In this document: piece by piece, positions 7,662 to 17,859 of the stretch | How positions within the stretch are numbered: position 1 is the stretch's first letter | Layout: each line of letters begins with the position of its first letter | DNA from: an uncultured Chloroflexota bacterium | GTDB taxonomy: Bacteria > Chloroflexota > Anaerolineae > Anaerolineales > Anaerolineaceae | Direction of reading: 5' to 3' | DNA length: 41,828 nt | NCBI GenBank assembly: GCA_902774215.1 | Contig: CACYHU010000011.1 | Location: forward strand, 1-41,828 | Made by a program: the position numbers and the translations under genes | The notes under the pieces: model-generated | The model's input: only the letters and a program-made list of their open reading frames with translations | Databases searched by the model: none | Told to the model about the DNA's origin: nothing

Positions 7662-10123
7662 TGATTGATGACCTCATAAATCTGTGTATTGTTCTGATTA
7701 TAAACACAATTCCAGGCAACACCGTCATAATCAGAAAACTTTGAAATTCCTTCTTCCGAATACATACCCTTTTCCATCTGTCCGACAATAATATATTTCA
7801 CATTGTATTTATCCAAAAACTGCTTTGCACTCAACAGGTCCGGTTTATTATAAAAATCATGGATCCCGTTAACACGCTCCCAAACCAGGTTGGATGCACC
7901 GCCGCGCTGCTGACGCTGATGGTAGTTCCAGCCGACGACGCCCGGTAATCCGGTATATACTGTGTATCTTGAGCCGAATTTATATTCCGTCGGGCTTGCT
8001 TCTGTGATCACCGGAGACCCCTTCACGTTCTGCTGCATCCAGCGGATGGCGGCATAATCTTCTGAAAGATCCATATAAAAACCATCCTGCCAGTACGAAG
8101 AAGTTTCCATAAACGTCATTCCGTCAAGTGTATGCGGAGCACGGTCTGACATCCGGTCTGTCATTTTATCCGTCCCGGCAAAAACCGTATACAGAAAAGC
8201 ACAAAAAACGATCAGGCAGCCGGCACTCTGATAGACTTTTACCGCATTTCCTGAAAGGCTTTCTCTGCGGATCGCAGTCATCGTACAGGAAAGCCCAAAA
8301 GCAGCACATATCGAAAGCATCACCCAGATCTGGTTATAGAATTTGAAGACCACATTCATGCGTCCGATATCACCCAACAAATGGACCATCTCAACCAGAA
8401 GCGAAGCAAACATTGAAACACCGATCAGGAAAAAAACAAATCGTTTCAGCTCCGTTATATTTTGTCTCAGCATCAGCAGCAGGGAAAGAACCATCAGCGG
8501 CAGCACGATCCAGATGATCTTCACACCGTCCGCAGCAAAATAGATCAGGATCAATAATGCCGCGGCAGCACCGGCAAACAGCCAGCTGCGTCTGCGTCCG
8601 TATATGTACAGAAAAGACCTCAGTGAAGTATATTTCATCCAAAGGAATATCTCCGTGATATACCATGCGCTGATGAAAAACAGGAATACTCCCCAGTGCA
8701 TAATAAATGAAGATATCGGAGTCCGCTCATCACGGTAAAGACCGACTTTATTTTCCTGCGTATTGGTCGAAAGATAAGGATAAACCATTCCGAGGATCAA
8801 AGCGGAAAAGATCAAAAGCAGCAGAATTAAAGAAACGATACGCTTCGGGTTACCTTCTCCGTCTTTTTTGAAAAAGCCAAACCGCAAACCAAGATAAATA
8901 AGAACCGCAAACGAAATGCAGAAATACGTAGGAGCATCCCAGGTGTTTGTAGGGATCAGCGAAGCTATCAGCAGACATCCGCTCAGGAAAACAGCCAGCC
9001 AGACCGCGGCGGAATAATGCTTTCCGGACCGGACTCTCAGGATCATAGCCGAGAGCCAGATCAATACAAGAACTGTCATCGGCAGCGCAAAAAGATGAGC
9101 ATGAGGATCACCGTAGAGGAAAGTGAAAAACGGGAATTCCGTAATTGAGGAATCCGGGATCGCACGGCTGGGAATCCAATACCAGTCCCCTTTATACATC
9201 ATCAAACGCTCGCCGGAGAAAAGCTTTATCACTCCGGACCAGAAAGCCTGGAAACTGCCGGCTGTTTCATTTCCCGCTTTTCCCAACTCGACCAGTTCGT
9301 TTTTGATCTGAACAACTGTACCCAGATTACCGATGACCTGCATTCCGACCACGGTAAAAATACCGGCAAGATTACCCCTGTGTTTATTATTATTCGTTTC
9401 AGCGTGCAGGAACAGGGTTTTCCCGATACTGAAAGCCGCACTGCCGAGAAAAGCATACCACAGCGCAAGGTTCAGGTTGAACGCAACAGACGGTATTACA
9501 CCCAGCAGCTTCACCATAACGCCGGAAAGATAGATCCCGTAATAGTAATAATTCAGGAATCCCCCGGCGAACCATGGATCATACGGCGGGAAACGGGTGC
9601 TTTTCAGAATAGCATTGAAATAGGAAAAGTCCATCGGACGTTCACCGCCCTTATAAGGATGCCACAGATCCGGGTTCATCCAGCGAATAAACAGGAAGAA
9701 AAGGAAGCAGGCGAGAAAGACCGCATCCGCCCATAAAACATCTTTCCTGACTGTATGCCATGTCTGCCGTATCCTGTCCCGATTGAACCAGGCGATAAGA
9801 ATGTTCAAAACCGCGAAACCGGCCAGAATGAGCAGCATCGTCCTGCGTGAATAGCCGGCGCCGAGAGAGACTGACAGCCAAATCGAATAACCCCAGACCA
9901 TCATTCCGAATAATTTGGATATTCCCCAGCCTTTATCCCTGAGAGGACGGAAAATCACTGCTGTCAGCGGCATGAAAATCACACCCAGCAGCCAAAAAGC
10001 AGCCAGCCACAGAATGACGGTCAGGATCTGCGAACTGTTGACAAAAGAGGACCGGTCAAACAGTTCAGCCCAGGTACCGGCAGCCTGTTGTGCAGTCCAC
10101 TGCTCAAGCGGCAGCATTTCCAT
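7658..10123 (-). CDS. Chlor_Arch_YYY (DUF2298) family membrane protein, second copy
   Basis: An 821-residue multi-spanning membrane protein, paralogous to the gene at 5148-7661. It carries the YYY motif as PPYDPWFAGGFLNYYYYGIY followed by VIPSVAFNLNLALWYA. It shares the loop ITEFPFFTFLYGDPHAHLFALP, the NVVFKFYNQIWVMLS helix and a soluble C-terminal domain ending YNVKYIIVGQMEKG, matching the end of its neighbour (YKIRYIFIGSAEKS). The two genes therefore share full-length architecture and probably arose by tandem duplication, though sequence outside the motifs has diverged strongly. Stop and start overlap by 4 bases (ATGA), so they are translationally coupled and may form a heteromeric complex. 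A GT-C-like role in glycan transfer is inferred from context only. Confidence 0.85.
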   Translation of the reverse strand: MEMLPLEQWTAQQAAGTWAELFDRSSFVNSSQILTVILWLAAFWLLGVIFMPLTAVIFRPLRDKGWGISKLFGMMVWGYSIWLSVSLGAGYSRRTMLLILAGFAVLNILIAWFNRDRIRQTWHTVRKDVLWADAVFLACFLFFLFIRWMNPDLWHPYKGGERPMDFSYFNAILKSTRFPPYDPWFAGGFLNYYYYGIYLSGVMVKLLGVIPSVAFNLNLALWYAFLGSAAFSIGKTLFLHAETNNNKHRGNLAGIFTVVGMQVIGNLGTVVQIKNELVELGKAGNETAGSFQAFWSGVIKLFSGERLMMYKGDWYWIPSRAIPDSSITEFPFFTFLYGDPHAHLFALPMTVLVLIWLSAMILRVRSGKHYSAAVWLAVFLSGCLLIASLIPTNTWDAPTYFCISFAVLIYLGLRFGFFKKDGEGNPKRIVSLILLLLIFSALILGMVYPYLSTNTQENKVGLYRDERTPISSFIMHWGVFLFFISAWYITEIFLWMKYTSLRSFLYIYGRRRSWLFAGAAAALLILIYFAADGVKIIWIVLPLMVLSLLLMLRQNITELKRFVFFLIGVSMFASLLVEMVHLLGDIGRMNVVFKFYNQIWVMLSICAAFGLSCTMTAIRRESLSGNAVKVYQSAGCLIVFCAFLYTVFAGTDKMTDRMSDRAPHTLDGMTFMETSSYWQDGFYMDLSEDYAAIRWMQQNVKGSPVITEASPTEYKFGSRYTVYTGLPGVVGWNYHQRQQRGGASNLVWERVNGIHDFYNKPDLLSAKQFLDKYNVKYIIVGQMEKGMYSEEGISKFSDYDGVAWNCVYNQNNTQIYEVINQ

Positions 10124-10125
10124 GC

Positions 10126-12468
10126 CTACATTCCTCCCATCCCGCCGGAGCTGAATGTGATATATGAATAAAAATTCTTCCCGCTGTACGGACCTGTATT
10201 CAGCTGCTCCACACCGTGAGGATAATACGCACGCAAAACGTCCGCAGCTTCCGTGTCAGACTCACGATAGATGAAAAGGCGCGGATTTCCGTCATGCGGG
10301 AGAGAATACACGAGTGTTTTATCGAAAGCATAATCTTTTCCCGGAACACCCGCATTGATTCCGACCAGCCGTGTATCCACCCAGTGAGGATACGGGATCA
10401 CATATGCAGTTTCATATGTGCCGACAGATTCCGCAAAACCTTCAATGACCTTACCGATCTGTTTTGTATTCCAGGCACTGCGGTTATATTCATAGGCATA
10501 ACGATTGAAAATAAGATCAAAATTATTTGCGCAAACACTGTAAAGCAGGGCTGCGGAAAGGAGACCGAATACCGCAAAACCGGCTGTATGCTTTTTCATG
10601 GCATTCGCAAGTACATCAAAGGTACAGCAGAATCCTGCCGCAGCTGTCAGCAGTACAGGGATCAGAGCCCCCGCAGTCCGGTTCAGGCAGGGATTTTCCG
10701 CAGGAAACGCAAGCGAAAGGGTCGATGGAAGCATCAGCAGCGGAATCGAAATAATCGCACATATATCCACCCAATTCCGTTCACGGAAAAAACGAAGCAA
10801 AATAAAAAGCAGACCGATAAAGAAAAATGAAGCTGTAAAATGTTCCAAAGCCGGACGGTAAACGATCGAATGGACCCAGGTAGAACCGTCACTCCAGAAT
10901 GGCATTATTATTCCCTTCCAGACATTATCCGCAAAAATTCCAAGCGGGGAAGAATCAAAACTTTTCTCAGATTCACCGATACGGGAAACGGAACGGTAAA
11001 GGACCATCTCCGGCATATCCATCGTGACCCGGGCCAGCGGCAGGAACACTAGAAAGGCAAAGAGAACAAGGCAGAGGAACGCCTGCAGCGCATTGGTCCG
11101 GCTGTCCTTCTTTACATCCACCAAAAGATAGATAATAAAGAAAACCACAAAAGCCACCGGGACAATACGGAACGGGCTGTAACCATGCAGCCCGGCACCA
11201 ACGAATAACCCGCTCCATATCAAAGCGGCGCGGCTGCGGTTTTTCAGTCCTTTAATCAGGAAATACAATGCAGGAGCCGTAAACATCGGATAATAGGCAA
11301 AACGCAGTGCCGCCCGCTGTATCACGATCGGCCAGTAGGATATCCCGCAGAAAAGCATAGCCAGCAATCCGATCCAGCGGTTCCCGAGCATTTTACCAAT
11401 CTTATAAACAAAAGGAAGGATAAACAGCCCGGCAAGGGCAGTACCGATCTTCAGACTCAAAAATGTCAGGCCGGTACCGAATATTTTGATAATAAGAACA
11501 GTGAAATAAAATTGAAAACATTCCCGTCCGGTATTCCGGGTGAAGAAAATCGGATTCTTTCCATCCAGAATATCTTTGATATCATAAAGCTTTTCGGCAT
11601 GATCACTTACCATATCCACCGGCATATCACTCAGGTCATGGAAGAGGAAAAAGGCACACAGGATAAAAACTCCGAGCCACAGCAGATTCCACCCCGATAG
11701 GCAGAAAGACGCGCTGAATTTATGAAGGGAGAACGAAGTTATACGGTCACGGATCATTCCCGCAGCATCTCTAAATCTATACGCAGTAAAAGCCAATGCG
11801 GCAAATATAATTGAAAGCAGCCACACGGAAATATTCAAAAAAGTGAATTGGTTTCCGCCGAAAAGAAGAAAAGCCAATACAGCACAGATACCGCTGAGTC
11901 CCAGAAACTCATAGCGGACATGTGAACCAAAAAGCTGCTCCGATCCTTCATCGGAAGTGTCCGCATACGGTTGGATAGGTTCATCTTCTTTATGTCGAAA
12001 GAGAACAGAGAGAGCGAAACAGACTGCGCACGGCAGATATAATCCTCCGCCGATCCAGGGTGTTGATTTTGTCCGTGGCATAATGTTCGGCTCCATAACG
12101 ATTTGCGCCGCCAGAGCAAAACAGAGGCTCAGCGCGAGAAACGGAGAATTGATTTTTGTCTTCACGATCGTCTGCCCGGGAAGAAACCGTTCAGCCAGTG
12201 AAGTTTCGCTTTTCCTTGACAGCTCTTCTTCCGGATCATCTGATTCCGTATTTACCGGATGATCATCAGGCAGGATCTCTTTTCCGAAGTTTTTTGGATT
12301 GAGTTTGAATTTCAAATAATCCAGTACGCTGATCTCAAGCAGCGGATCATTTTCTGTTTCAGTGGATATTTCAACAGCATCTGCTCCATCCTGCTCATGA
12401 GTTTCAGCGGTCTCTACAACCGATTCATTGATGATTTCTTCTTTAGTATCATTCATTTCAAAATCCAT
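10126..12468 (-). CDS. GT39-like membrane glycosyltransferase
   Basis: A protein of about 780 residues with an unusual acidic, cytosolic N-terminal region (roughly 110 residues rich in E, D and T) before the first membrane helix. The GT39/ArnT-like core begins at MPVDMVSDHAEKLYDIKDIL, with the first-loop acidic residues in a DHAE arrangement instead of DEA. It is followed by the family pattern GKNPIFFTRNTGRECF and FKIGTAL-type helices (LSLKIGTALAGLFILP). The C-terminal part is a soluble exported domain. These enzymes move a sugar from a polyprenyl-phosphate donor to a surface acceptor. The frame is open from a TTG at 12495; I chose the ATG at 12468, but another ATG at 12456 is equally possible. 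It ends 2 bases before the second YYY gene, so it is in the same operon. Confidence 0.7.
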   Translation of the reverse strand: MDFEMNDTKEEIINESVVETAETHEQDGADAVEISTETENDPLLEISVLDYLKFKLNPKNFGKEILPDDHPVNTESDDPEEELSRKSETSLAERFLPGQTIVKTKINSPFLALSLCFALAAQIVMEPNIMPRTKSTPWIGGGLYLPCAVCFALSVLFRHKEDEPIQPYADTSDEGSEQLFGSHVRYEFLGLSGICAVLAFLLFGGNQFTFLNISVWLLSIIFAALAFTAYRFRDAAGMIRDRITSFSLHKFSASFCLSGWNLLWLGVFILCAFFLFHDLSDMPVDMVSDHAEKLYDIKDILDGKNPIFFTRNTGRECFQFYFTVLIIKIFGTGLTFLSLKIGTALAGLFILPFVYKIGKMLGNRWIGLLAMLFCGISYWPIVIQRAALRFAYYPMFTAPALYFLIKGLKNRSRAALIWSGLFVGAGLHGYSPFRIVPVAFVVFFIIYLLVDVKKDSRTNALQAFLCLVLFAFLVFLPLARVTMDMPEMVLYRSVSRIGESEKSFDSSPLGIFADNVWKGIIMPFWSDGSTWVHSIVYRPALEHFTASFFFIGLLFILLRFFRERNWVDICAIISIPLLMLPSTLSLAFPAENPCLNRTAGALIPVLLTAAAGFCCTFDVLANAMKKHTAGFAVFGLLSAALLYSVCANNFDLIFNRYAYEYNRSAWNTKQIGKVIEGFAESVGTYETAYVIPYPHWVDTRLVGINAGVPGKDYAFDKTLVYSLPHDGNPRLFIYRESDTEAADVLRAYYPHGVEQLNTGPYSGKNFYSYITFSSGGMGGM

Positions 12469-12512
12469 AATATTATCCAGAAAAATTTTTTGCAACAGAG
12501 GTTGATATCTGC

Positions 12513-13655
12513 TCAGAACAATTTCTCATAATTGGCAGCCACTCTGTCCGGACTGTACATCTCACAGATCGCTTCACATTCTTCTTTTGGAAATTTACGT
12601 TTTTCCCGAAGAATACGGACCAAAGCATCCGCTAAAGCATCCGAATCCCCGACCGGGAAAATCTCACCCATCCCATGCCGCGTAACAGGTACACGAATAC
12701 CCGGAAGATCAGAAGCGGCAACAGGCTTGCCATTGATCATCGCTTCGATCTGTACCAGACCAAATGAATCCGTACGGTTCAGGCTCGGCATTGCCAGCAC
12801 ATCGATACAATTATAAAAAGCAGGGACCTCCGCATCCGGAAGCTTTCCCATAAACTGCCAGTGTCCCGAGCTGATCATGCTGTCAATACGGGGCTTCAGC
12901 CTTTCATAATACGCACCTTCACCGAGGACATTTTCATAAGGTCCCATAAAAAATACAGCGGCACCCGGAAATTCTGAGATCACCTTCGGCATCGCATTCA
13001 GCAAAACCTCAACGCCCTTGTCTGCTGCAAAACGACAGGCCATCCCTATCACAGGATCATAATGCTCCCTGTTGACCCGGCAGCGAAAGGCTGACAGATT
13101 TTTTTCATCAAGCGGCTCCAGTTCCACAGGCGGCTGTATGATACGGACCTTGTCTTTTACCTTTGAGAGAATAACCGAATGATCTGCGTAGTCCTGAGAA
13201 TTTGTAACAATTGCGTCACAATTTCGAAAGGCGATATCATTCATCATTAAAACGCCTTTGTTTGCCAATGCATTAATTGCTCCTGATGGCATCTGCAGAT
13301 CGCAATGATAAGTCAGGATAACTTTTTTACCGTACTTCCGGCCCAAATAGGCGAGAAAACCGCTCTCTAACTGAGGCAGATGAATAATGAGTACATCAGT
13401 ATTTTTTATATACGCGGATGCATCCATCCAGAATTTCGGCATGACAGTCCCTTTGGAAACCTTCAGCAGCACAGGTTCACGAACAACACGCACACCGTTC
13501 AGGATCACCTCACGGGGCAGGTCCTTCAAATGCTGAGAGGTCAATACCGTGACCTCGTGTCCGGCACGTACCCACGCTTCCGCAACACGGGCTGCATATA
13601 TCGTCAGTCCGCTGACATAAGGCTTGTAATACGTCAGAGCTGTCAGAATTTTCAT
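12513..13655 (-). CDS. Glycosyltransferase family 4 (GT-B)
   Basis: A 380-residue cytoplasmic GT-B enzyme. The N-terminal domain starts MKILTALTYYKPYVSGLTIY, with the glycine-bearing loop that contacts the donor, and continues with HEVTVLTS. The C-terminal domain carries IGMACRFAADKGVEVLLNA and, near the end, the GT4 signature EAMINGKPVAASDLPGIRVPV, including the nucleotide-sugar-binding glutamate region. It probably adds a sugar from a nucleotide donor to a lipid-linked glycan on the inner face of the membrane, to be used by the GT-C proteins downstream. It lies between the flippase-like gene (54 bases upstream) and the GT39-like gene (44 bases downstream) on the same strand. The sugar specificity cannot be read from sequence. 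Confidence 0.9.
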   Translation of the reverse strand: MKILTALTYYKPYVSGLTIYAARVAEAWVRAGHEVTVLTSQHLKDLPREVILNGVRVVREPVLLKVSKGTVMPKFWMDASAYIKNTDVLIIHLPQLESGFLAYLGRKYGKKVILTYHCDLQMPSGAINALANKGVLMMNDIAFRNCDAIVTNSQDYADHSVILSKVKDKVRIIQPPVELEPLDEKNLSAFRCRVNREHYDPVIGMACRFAADKGVEVLLNAMPKVISEFPGAAVFFMGPYENVLGEGAYYERLKPRIDSMISSGHWQFMGKLPDAEVPAFYNCIDVLAMPSLNRTDSFGLVQIEAMINGKPVAASDLPGIRVPVTRHGMGEIFPVGDSDALADALVRILREKRKFPKEECEAICEMYSPDRVAANYEKLF

Positions 13656-13709
13656 AAAAACAAATGATCACAAAAAAGACCGGAATAAATGAATTTCATT
13701 CCTTATCTC

Positions 13710-14714
13710 TCAGTTTTCACCTTCCCCGGAAGTCAGGTCTTTGTTCATCGTGCTGGTAAAAACCTCAGTCAGCTTGAGGCCCTGAACAGAAAAACCGATC
13801 AGCCCCCAGATAATCGGTGTAATAATAGCGACCGCATGCATCACCAGACCGAAAGCAAGCGCGGATGATTGATCGATACCGAAAAAGCCAAACGCAACCA
13901 CATACGCACCTTCAACCACGCCGATCCCGGCGGGAGCGGAAGGAATCGCTCCGCCGAGAGCACCGATTCCCTGCGTGAAGAGCCCGGCCCAGAAGGGCAG
14001 CTGCGGGAAGAATTCCTTCATTCCTACCTGCAAAGTCGCGATCCAACATACCCAGGTGGCAAGGATCCAGAAAAGCCATACCGCAAACCGCCTGGGCTGT
14101 GTCAGGATCCCCATGCCGGAGAGCAAAAATTCCACCTTTGGCAGGACGAATTTACCAATACCGGTATCAGGCTTGATTATTTTTCTAAGCAGTTTCATGA
14201 ACTGGACCTGATGAGCCGCGATCCAGAACATAAAAATGATCCCTGCCAGTATTACCCCAAACATAACATAATATATCGAAGAAGAAAATGTTGCAGAAGC
14301 CAGCATCGGAATGGTGATAACCAGCAGTATCAGGGTAATAAGCAAATCAAAAACACGTTCCAAAATTACGGTCGTAAAGACATAGAAAGGGCTGCGTCCG
14401 ATCAGTCCGCCCATTATCACAGAGCGTCCGATCTCACCCAGCCGCAGAGGCAGCAGATTCAGGAGATATCCTTCGGTGATGGTGAAAAAACAATTCAGCA
14501 CAGAGGGTTCGTCATTCAGGATCACCCGCCATGCCAACCCGCGAAAGAAGAAAGAGAGCGTCTGCAATGCAAAAAGAATCAGGAACAATCCTAATGAACA
14601 ATTTTTCAGAGCATCACTCAGAACGGACCAGTCCACAAAATAAATCAAAACGCCAATGATCACAGCTGAGCAGATGATCCCCGGCAGCATTTTTTTCCAT
14701 ACACTTTTATTCAT
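13710..14714 (-). CDS. Flippase-like/LPG-synthase-TM family membrane protein
   Basis: A 334-residue membrane protein with about eight helices, of the lysylphosphatidylglycerol-synthase transmembrane family (TIGR00374-like, COG0392). Diagnostic segments are SFFFRGLAWRVILN, then LLPLRLGEIGRSVIMG and VILERVFDLL in the first half. The second half has GIGALGGAIPSAPAGIGVVEGAY, the conserved proline/glycine loop. Relatives without a catalytic domain, as here, are often found in glycan clusters and are proposed to move or modify lipid-linked intermediates; this has seldom been tested. The gene opens the glycan module, 54 bases upstream of the GT4 gene. The ATG start gives MNKSVWKK before the first helix. 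Confidence 0.85.
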   Translation of the reverse strand: MNKSVWKKMLPGIICSAVIIGVLIYFVDWSVLSDALKNCSLGLFLILFALQTLSFFFRGLAWRVILNDEPSVLNCFFTITEGYLLNLLPLRLGEIGRSVIMGGLIGRSPFYVFTTVILERVFDLLITLILLVITIPMLASATFSSSIYYVMFGVILAGIIFMFWIAAHQVQFMKLLRKIIKPDTGIGKFVLPKVEFLLSGMGILTQPRRFAVWLFWILATWVCWIATLQVGMKEFFPQLPFWAGLFTQGIGALGGAIPSAPAGIGVVEGAYVVAFGFFGIDQSSALAFGLVMHAVAIITPIIWGLIGFSVQGLKLTEVFTSTMNKDLTSGEGEN

Positions 14715-14815
14715 TTTTATTTTTCAGTTCAGTTTCCAGATAAAGTGACAGCCCCGGCTCCACAAAAATAAAGAACAGCAGAAGCCACCCAACTACTAAC
14801 TACCAACTATAAAAA

Positions 14816-16615
14816 TTATTCATCTTCCAGCGACAGTACCGCCATGAAAGCTTCCTGTGGAATTTCCACATTGCCAACCATCTTCATACGTTTTTTACCG
14901 CGCTTCTGTTTCTCAAGAAGTTTGCGCTTTCGGGTAATATCACCGCCATAGCACTTGGCAAGGACATCCTTCCGGTAGGCTTTGACATTAGCCCTTGAAA
15001 TGATCCGTCCGGAAGCGCTTGCCTGGATGGCAACTTCATAAAGCTGCTGCGGTATCAGCTTCTTCAGTTTGGATACCAGCAGCTGCCCCTTGTGGTAGGC
15101 ATCTTCTTTATGAACGATAGAGGCCAATGCGTCTACCGGTTCACCACCAACCAGTACTTCAAGCTTTACCAGATTCCCCGCGCGGTAGTTATCGATCTGG
15201 TAGTCCATCGAAGCGTAACCTTTTGTTCTGGACTTCAGTTCATCGAAGAAATTAACGATCAGCTCCGCAAGCGGGATCTCAAAATTCATCTGTACACGGT
15301 TGGGAGCGGGATAATCCTGGGATATAAAAATACCGCGGCGCTTTCTGACCAGCTCCATGATCGTACCGTAAAAATCGACCGGCGTAAAGATCTGCAGTTT
15401 CATCCACGGCTCGCGGATCTCCGCGATCTTCCCCTCATCCGGCAGCTGTACCGGTGAATCGATCAGGATTGTCTCCCCCGTATTGAGCTCCACTTCATAT
15501 TCCACAGAAGGAGCAGTCACCACAATATCAAGGTCATATTCCCGCTCGATGCGTTCCTGTATGATCTCCATATGGAAAAGTCCCAGGAAACCGCAGCGGA
15601 AACCGAAATTCAGAGCCTGTGATGTCTCGGGAACAAAATCCAGAGAAGCATCGTTGAGCTGAAGCTTTTCCAGTGCGTCACGCAGATCATCGTAATCCTC
15701 TCCTTCGACCGGGTAGATACCGGCAAAAACCATCGGTTTGGCCTTCTGGTAACCGGGCAGCATTTCGGGAGCCGGATTATTGGAAAGCGTCAGCGTATCA
15801 CCGACACGGCATTCCCGTACGGTTTTGAGACCGGTTGCGACATATCCGACATCACCGGAGCGCAGTTCATTCACTGTCATCATGCCGGGGTTGAAGATAC
15901 CGATCTCAACAGGTTTCATGTCAGTCATGGTAGACATGGCCAATAAGGTGTCATTCGCGCGGATCACCCCGTTGCGCACACGGATATACGCAATAACACC
16001 TTTATAGGAATCATAATGAGAGTCAAAAATCAATGCCTGCAGCGGAGCATCATCCGTACCGGTCGGAGGCGGGACCATCTTCACGATCTTCTCCAGGACA
16101 TCTTCCACATTCAGGCCTTCCTTTGCGGAAATACAGGGGATGTCTGCTGCCGGAACGCCGAGAAGCTGTTCAAGCTCGTCCGCCACCTCCGCCGGCTGTG
16201 CGGAAGGCAGATCGATCTTGTTGATGACCGGAATGATCACCAGATCCGATTCGAGCGCAAGATATAAATTCGCCAGTGTCTGAGCCTCAATTCCCTGTGT
16301 AGCATCCACCACCAGCAGCGCACCTTCACAGGCTTCGAGCGCCCGGCTGACTTCATAGTTGAAGTCAACATGCCCCGGAGTGTCGATAAGATTCAGTTCA
16401 TAGCGTTTCCCGTCTTTGGCATCATAAAACATACGGACCGCGCTGGCTTTAATAGTCACACCTTTTTCCCGCTCCAGCTCCATGGAATCCAGGACCTGAT
16501 CCATCATCTGACGGTCTGAAATCGTACCGGTGAGCTGCAGCAATCGGTCAGCTAAAGTCGATTTGCCATGATCAACATGGGCGATAATACAGAAATTGCG
16601 AATGTTCTCTTTCAT
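14816..16615 (-). CDS. lepA: Elongation factor 4 (LepA), ribosome back-translocase GTPase
   Basis: A 599-residue translational GTPase, full length for the family. The G1 motif is [15 protein letters not shown]3 is DTPGHVDF and G4 is NKID. The switch-region lead [16 protein letters not shown] is typical. The LepA-specific C-terminal domain is present ([22 protein letters not shown]), which separates it from EF-G and BipA. It acts on stalled or mistranslocated ribosomes and in 30S biogenesis. It stands between an AraC-family gene and the glycan module, all on the same strand; the 101-base gap to the flippase-like gene shows no clear terminator, so some readthrough into the glycan genes is possible. 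A TATACT box lies about 20 bases upstream of the ATG but has no good -35. Confidence 0.98.
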   Translation of the reverse strand: MKENIRNFCIIAHVDHGKSTLADRLLQLTGTISDRQMMDQVLDSMELEREKGVTIKASAVRMFYDAKDGKRYELNLIDTPGHVDFNYEVSRALEACEGALLVVDATQGIEAQTLANLYLALESDLVIIPVINKIDLPSAQPAEVADELEQLLGVPAADIPCISAKEGLNVEDVLEKIVKMVPPPTGTDDAPLQALIFDSHYDSYKGVIAYIRVRNGVIRANDTLLAMSTMTDMKPVEIGIFNPGMMTVNELRSGDVGYVATGLKTVRECRVGDTLTLSNNPAPEMLPGYQKAKPMVFAGIYPVEGEDYDDLRDALEKLQLNDASLDFVPETSQALNFGFRCGFLGLFHMEIIQERIEREYDLDIVVTAPSVEYEVELNTGETILIDSPVQLPDEGKIAEIREPWMKLQIFTPVDFYGTIMELVRKRRGIFISQDYPAPNRVQMNFEIPLAELIVNFFDELKSRTKGYASMDYQIDNYRAGNLVKLEVLVGGEPVDALASIVHKEDAYHKGQLLVSKLKKLIPQQLYEVAIQASASGRIISRANVKAYRKDVLAKCYGGDITRKRKLLEKQKRGKKRMKMVGNVEIPQEAFMAVLSLEDE

Positions 16616-16745
16616 AATCAGTTATCAAGTATATCATTTCTTATGAAGATAACCCTCTAAAGGTGAGAAAAACCTGCAGAAAAGCTGAAACTGCAGACAT
16701 CCGGCTCTCCTTTCTTTCGGCTCGAACAGCCGGAGATTTTCCGCT

Positions 16746-16775
16746 GAAAAAAGATCCCGGATTATACTGCCGGGG
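16746..16775 (-). terminator. Rho-independent terminator after the AraC-family gene
   Basis: On the minus strand a CCCGG / CCGGG stem with a 9-nt loop is followed by ATC and six T residues. It lies 32 bases past the AraC-family stop and before lepA. A second imperfect hairpin (CCGGCT / AGCCGG) lies nearer lepA at about 16701-16733. Confidence 0.65.
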
Positions 16776-16806
16776 TTTAATCTTTCAAATTCAGACTATC
16801 CCCCCC

Positions 16807-17697
16807 TTATCGAAAGTGTGATGGAGGATATCCTGTCAACTGCCTGCAAAGACGCGAAAAATAATTGAGATCATGAATTCCGATGGAGCAGGCTGCATCA
16901 TAGATGGACATCCCCTGATGCTGGATCATGTCCACTGCGCGATTGATCCGGATCTGATTCAGGTACTGACGAGGAGGCATACCGGTGATTTCCCGGAATA
17001 TTTTGCGAAAATGACCGGAAGAAATATTATTTCTGGCTGCCAGTTCACTCATATCCCAATCCCGGTCCAGCCCTTTATCAAAGGCGGCCAAAGTTTCGTA
17101 AACGATTTTCTCCTTCCACCCTCCGCAGCCGTTATTGGGAATAAAACGCTTATCACGGATCCTTTTTATCCGTGCCAGCAGAAGGCAGAGCAGGACCTGT
17201 TTCATACGTTCGCCATCGGGAAAAGCGCTGTTTTGCTCCTCAAGGATCAGTTCGAGCAGTCTCACGGTTTCTTTTATTTCTTCACCTTCCAGATGCAGGA
17301 TACCCTGCCGGTCGATCCTGAAAATATTGTCATACCCTCCGAAATTTTCTTTCAGGCGGTCATATGTCAGCGACTGGACATCTTCCATCCATTCTGCGGC
17401 AAGCGCATCTGCAAAAAACTGGCAGTTGTAATAAAACACATCTTCCGTGAAATGCAGCAAATGGGAACGATGCGGAGGAATCATGAACAAATCACCGGGA
17501 ATGAGTGTCGTTTCATCCTCCTGATAAACATGCCGGCAGCTGTTATGCAGGATAAATACCATCTCGTAGAATTCATGAGCATGATCGGGAACGACACCAT
17601 CCGAACGCATATTCGGCATATGCAAGCGGTCTTCATGCCGCTGGACACAAATACGTGAACCATTTGATAATGGAAAATCCAGATACAATCCTGCCAT
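16807..17697 (-). CDS. AraC-family transcriptional regulator with cupin sensor domain
   Basis: A 296-residue regulator. The N-terminal half is a cupin-type ligand-binding domain (HAHEFYEMVFILH, then GDLFMIPPHRSHLLHF). The C-terminal 100 residues form the double helix-turn-helix of AraC: LAARNNISSGHFRKIFREITG, then RINRAVDMIQ and the second recognition region SIGIHDLNYFSRLCRQLTGYPPSHFR. It is divergent from the Gfo/Idh/MocA dehydrogenase gene across a 162-base gap, so it very likely controls that gene and the transporter operon beyond it in response to a sugar or polyol. The N-terminal MAGLYLDF start is preceded by only a weak ribosome binding site. Seven C residues directly follow its stop, as read on the plus strand. 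Confidence 0.93.
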   Translation of the reverse strand: MAGLYLDFPLSNGSRICVQRHEDRLHMPNMRSDGVVPDHAHEFYEMVFILHNSCRHVYQEDETTLIPGDLFMIPPHRSHLLHFTEDVFYYNCQFFADALAAEWMEDVQSLTYDRLKENFGGYDNIFRIDRQGILHLEGEEIKETVRLLELILEEQNSAFPDGERMKQVLLCLLLARIKRIRDKRFIPNNGCGGWKEKIVYETLAAFDKGLDRDWDMSELAARNNISSGHFRKIFREITGMPPRQYLNQIRINRAVDMIQHQGMSIYDAACSIGIHDLNYFSRLCRQLTGYPPSHFR

Positions 17698-17859
17698 CGC
17701 TAATCATCACTTTCTAACTGTATTATATTCGTTTTGTGCTAATGATGGATCGATTCTTCCTACCAATTTGTAAATGTATGTCATAAAATCAAGTTATAAA
17801 GGCGTAAATAACTATTAATGAGGCGATTCTAAAAGTACAGTTTTTGAAAGGAGAATAAG
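17698..17859. promoter_or_regulatory. Divergent control region between the AraC-family and dehydrogenase genes
   Basis: A 162-base AT-rich gap between divergent genes. On the minus strand a perfect TATAAT (17722-17727) lies about 25 bases before the AraC-family ATG, but no good -35 accompanies it, as is common for activator-dependent promoters. On the plus strand GAAAGGAGAATAAG forms a strong ribosome binding site before the dehydrogenase ATG. AraC-type operator half-sites should lie here, but I cannot define them. Confidence 0.5.

Noticed and set aside
13869-14594. Long plus-strand open frame opposite the flippase-like gene
   Set aside because: It is antisense to a clear membrane-protein gene, very rich in charged and Gln residues, and has no ribosome binding site; a shadow frame.
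16873-17658. Long plus-strand open frame opposite the AraC-family gene
   Set aside because: It is complementary to a well-recognised regulator and has no family features of its own.
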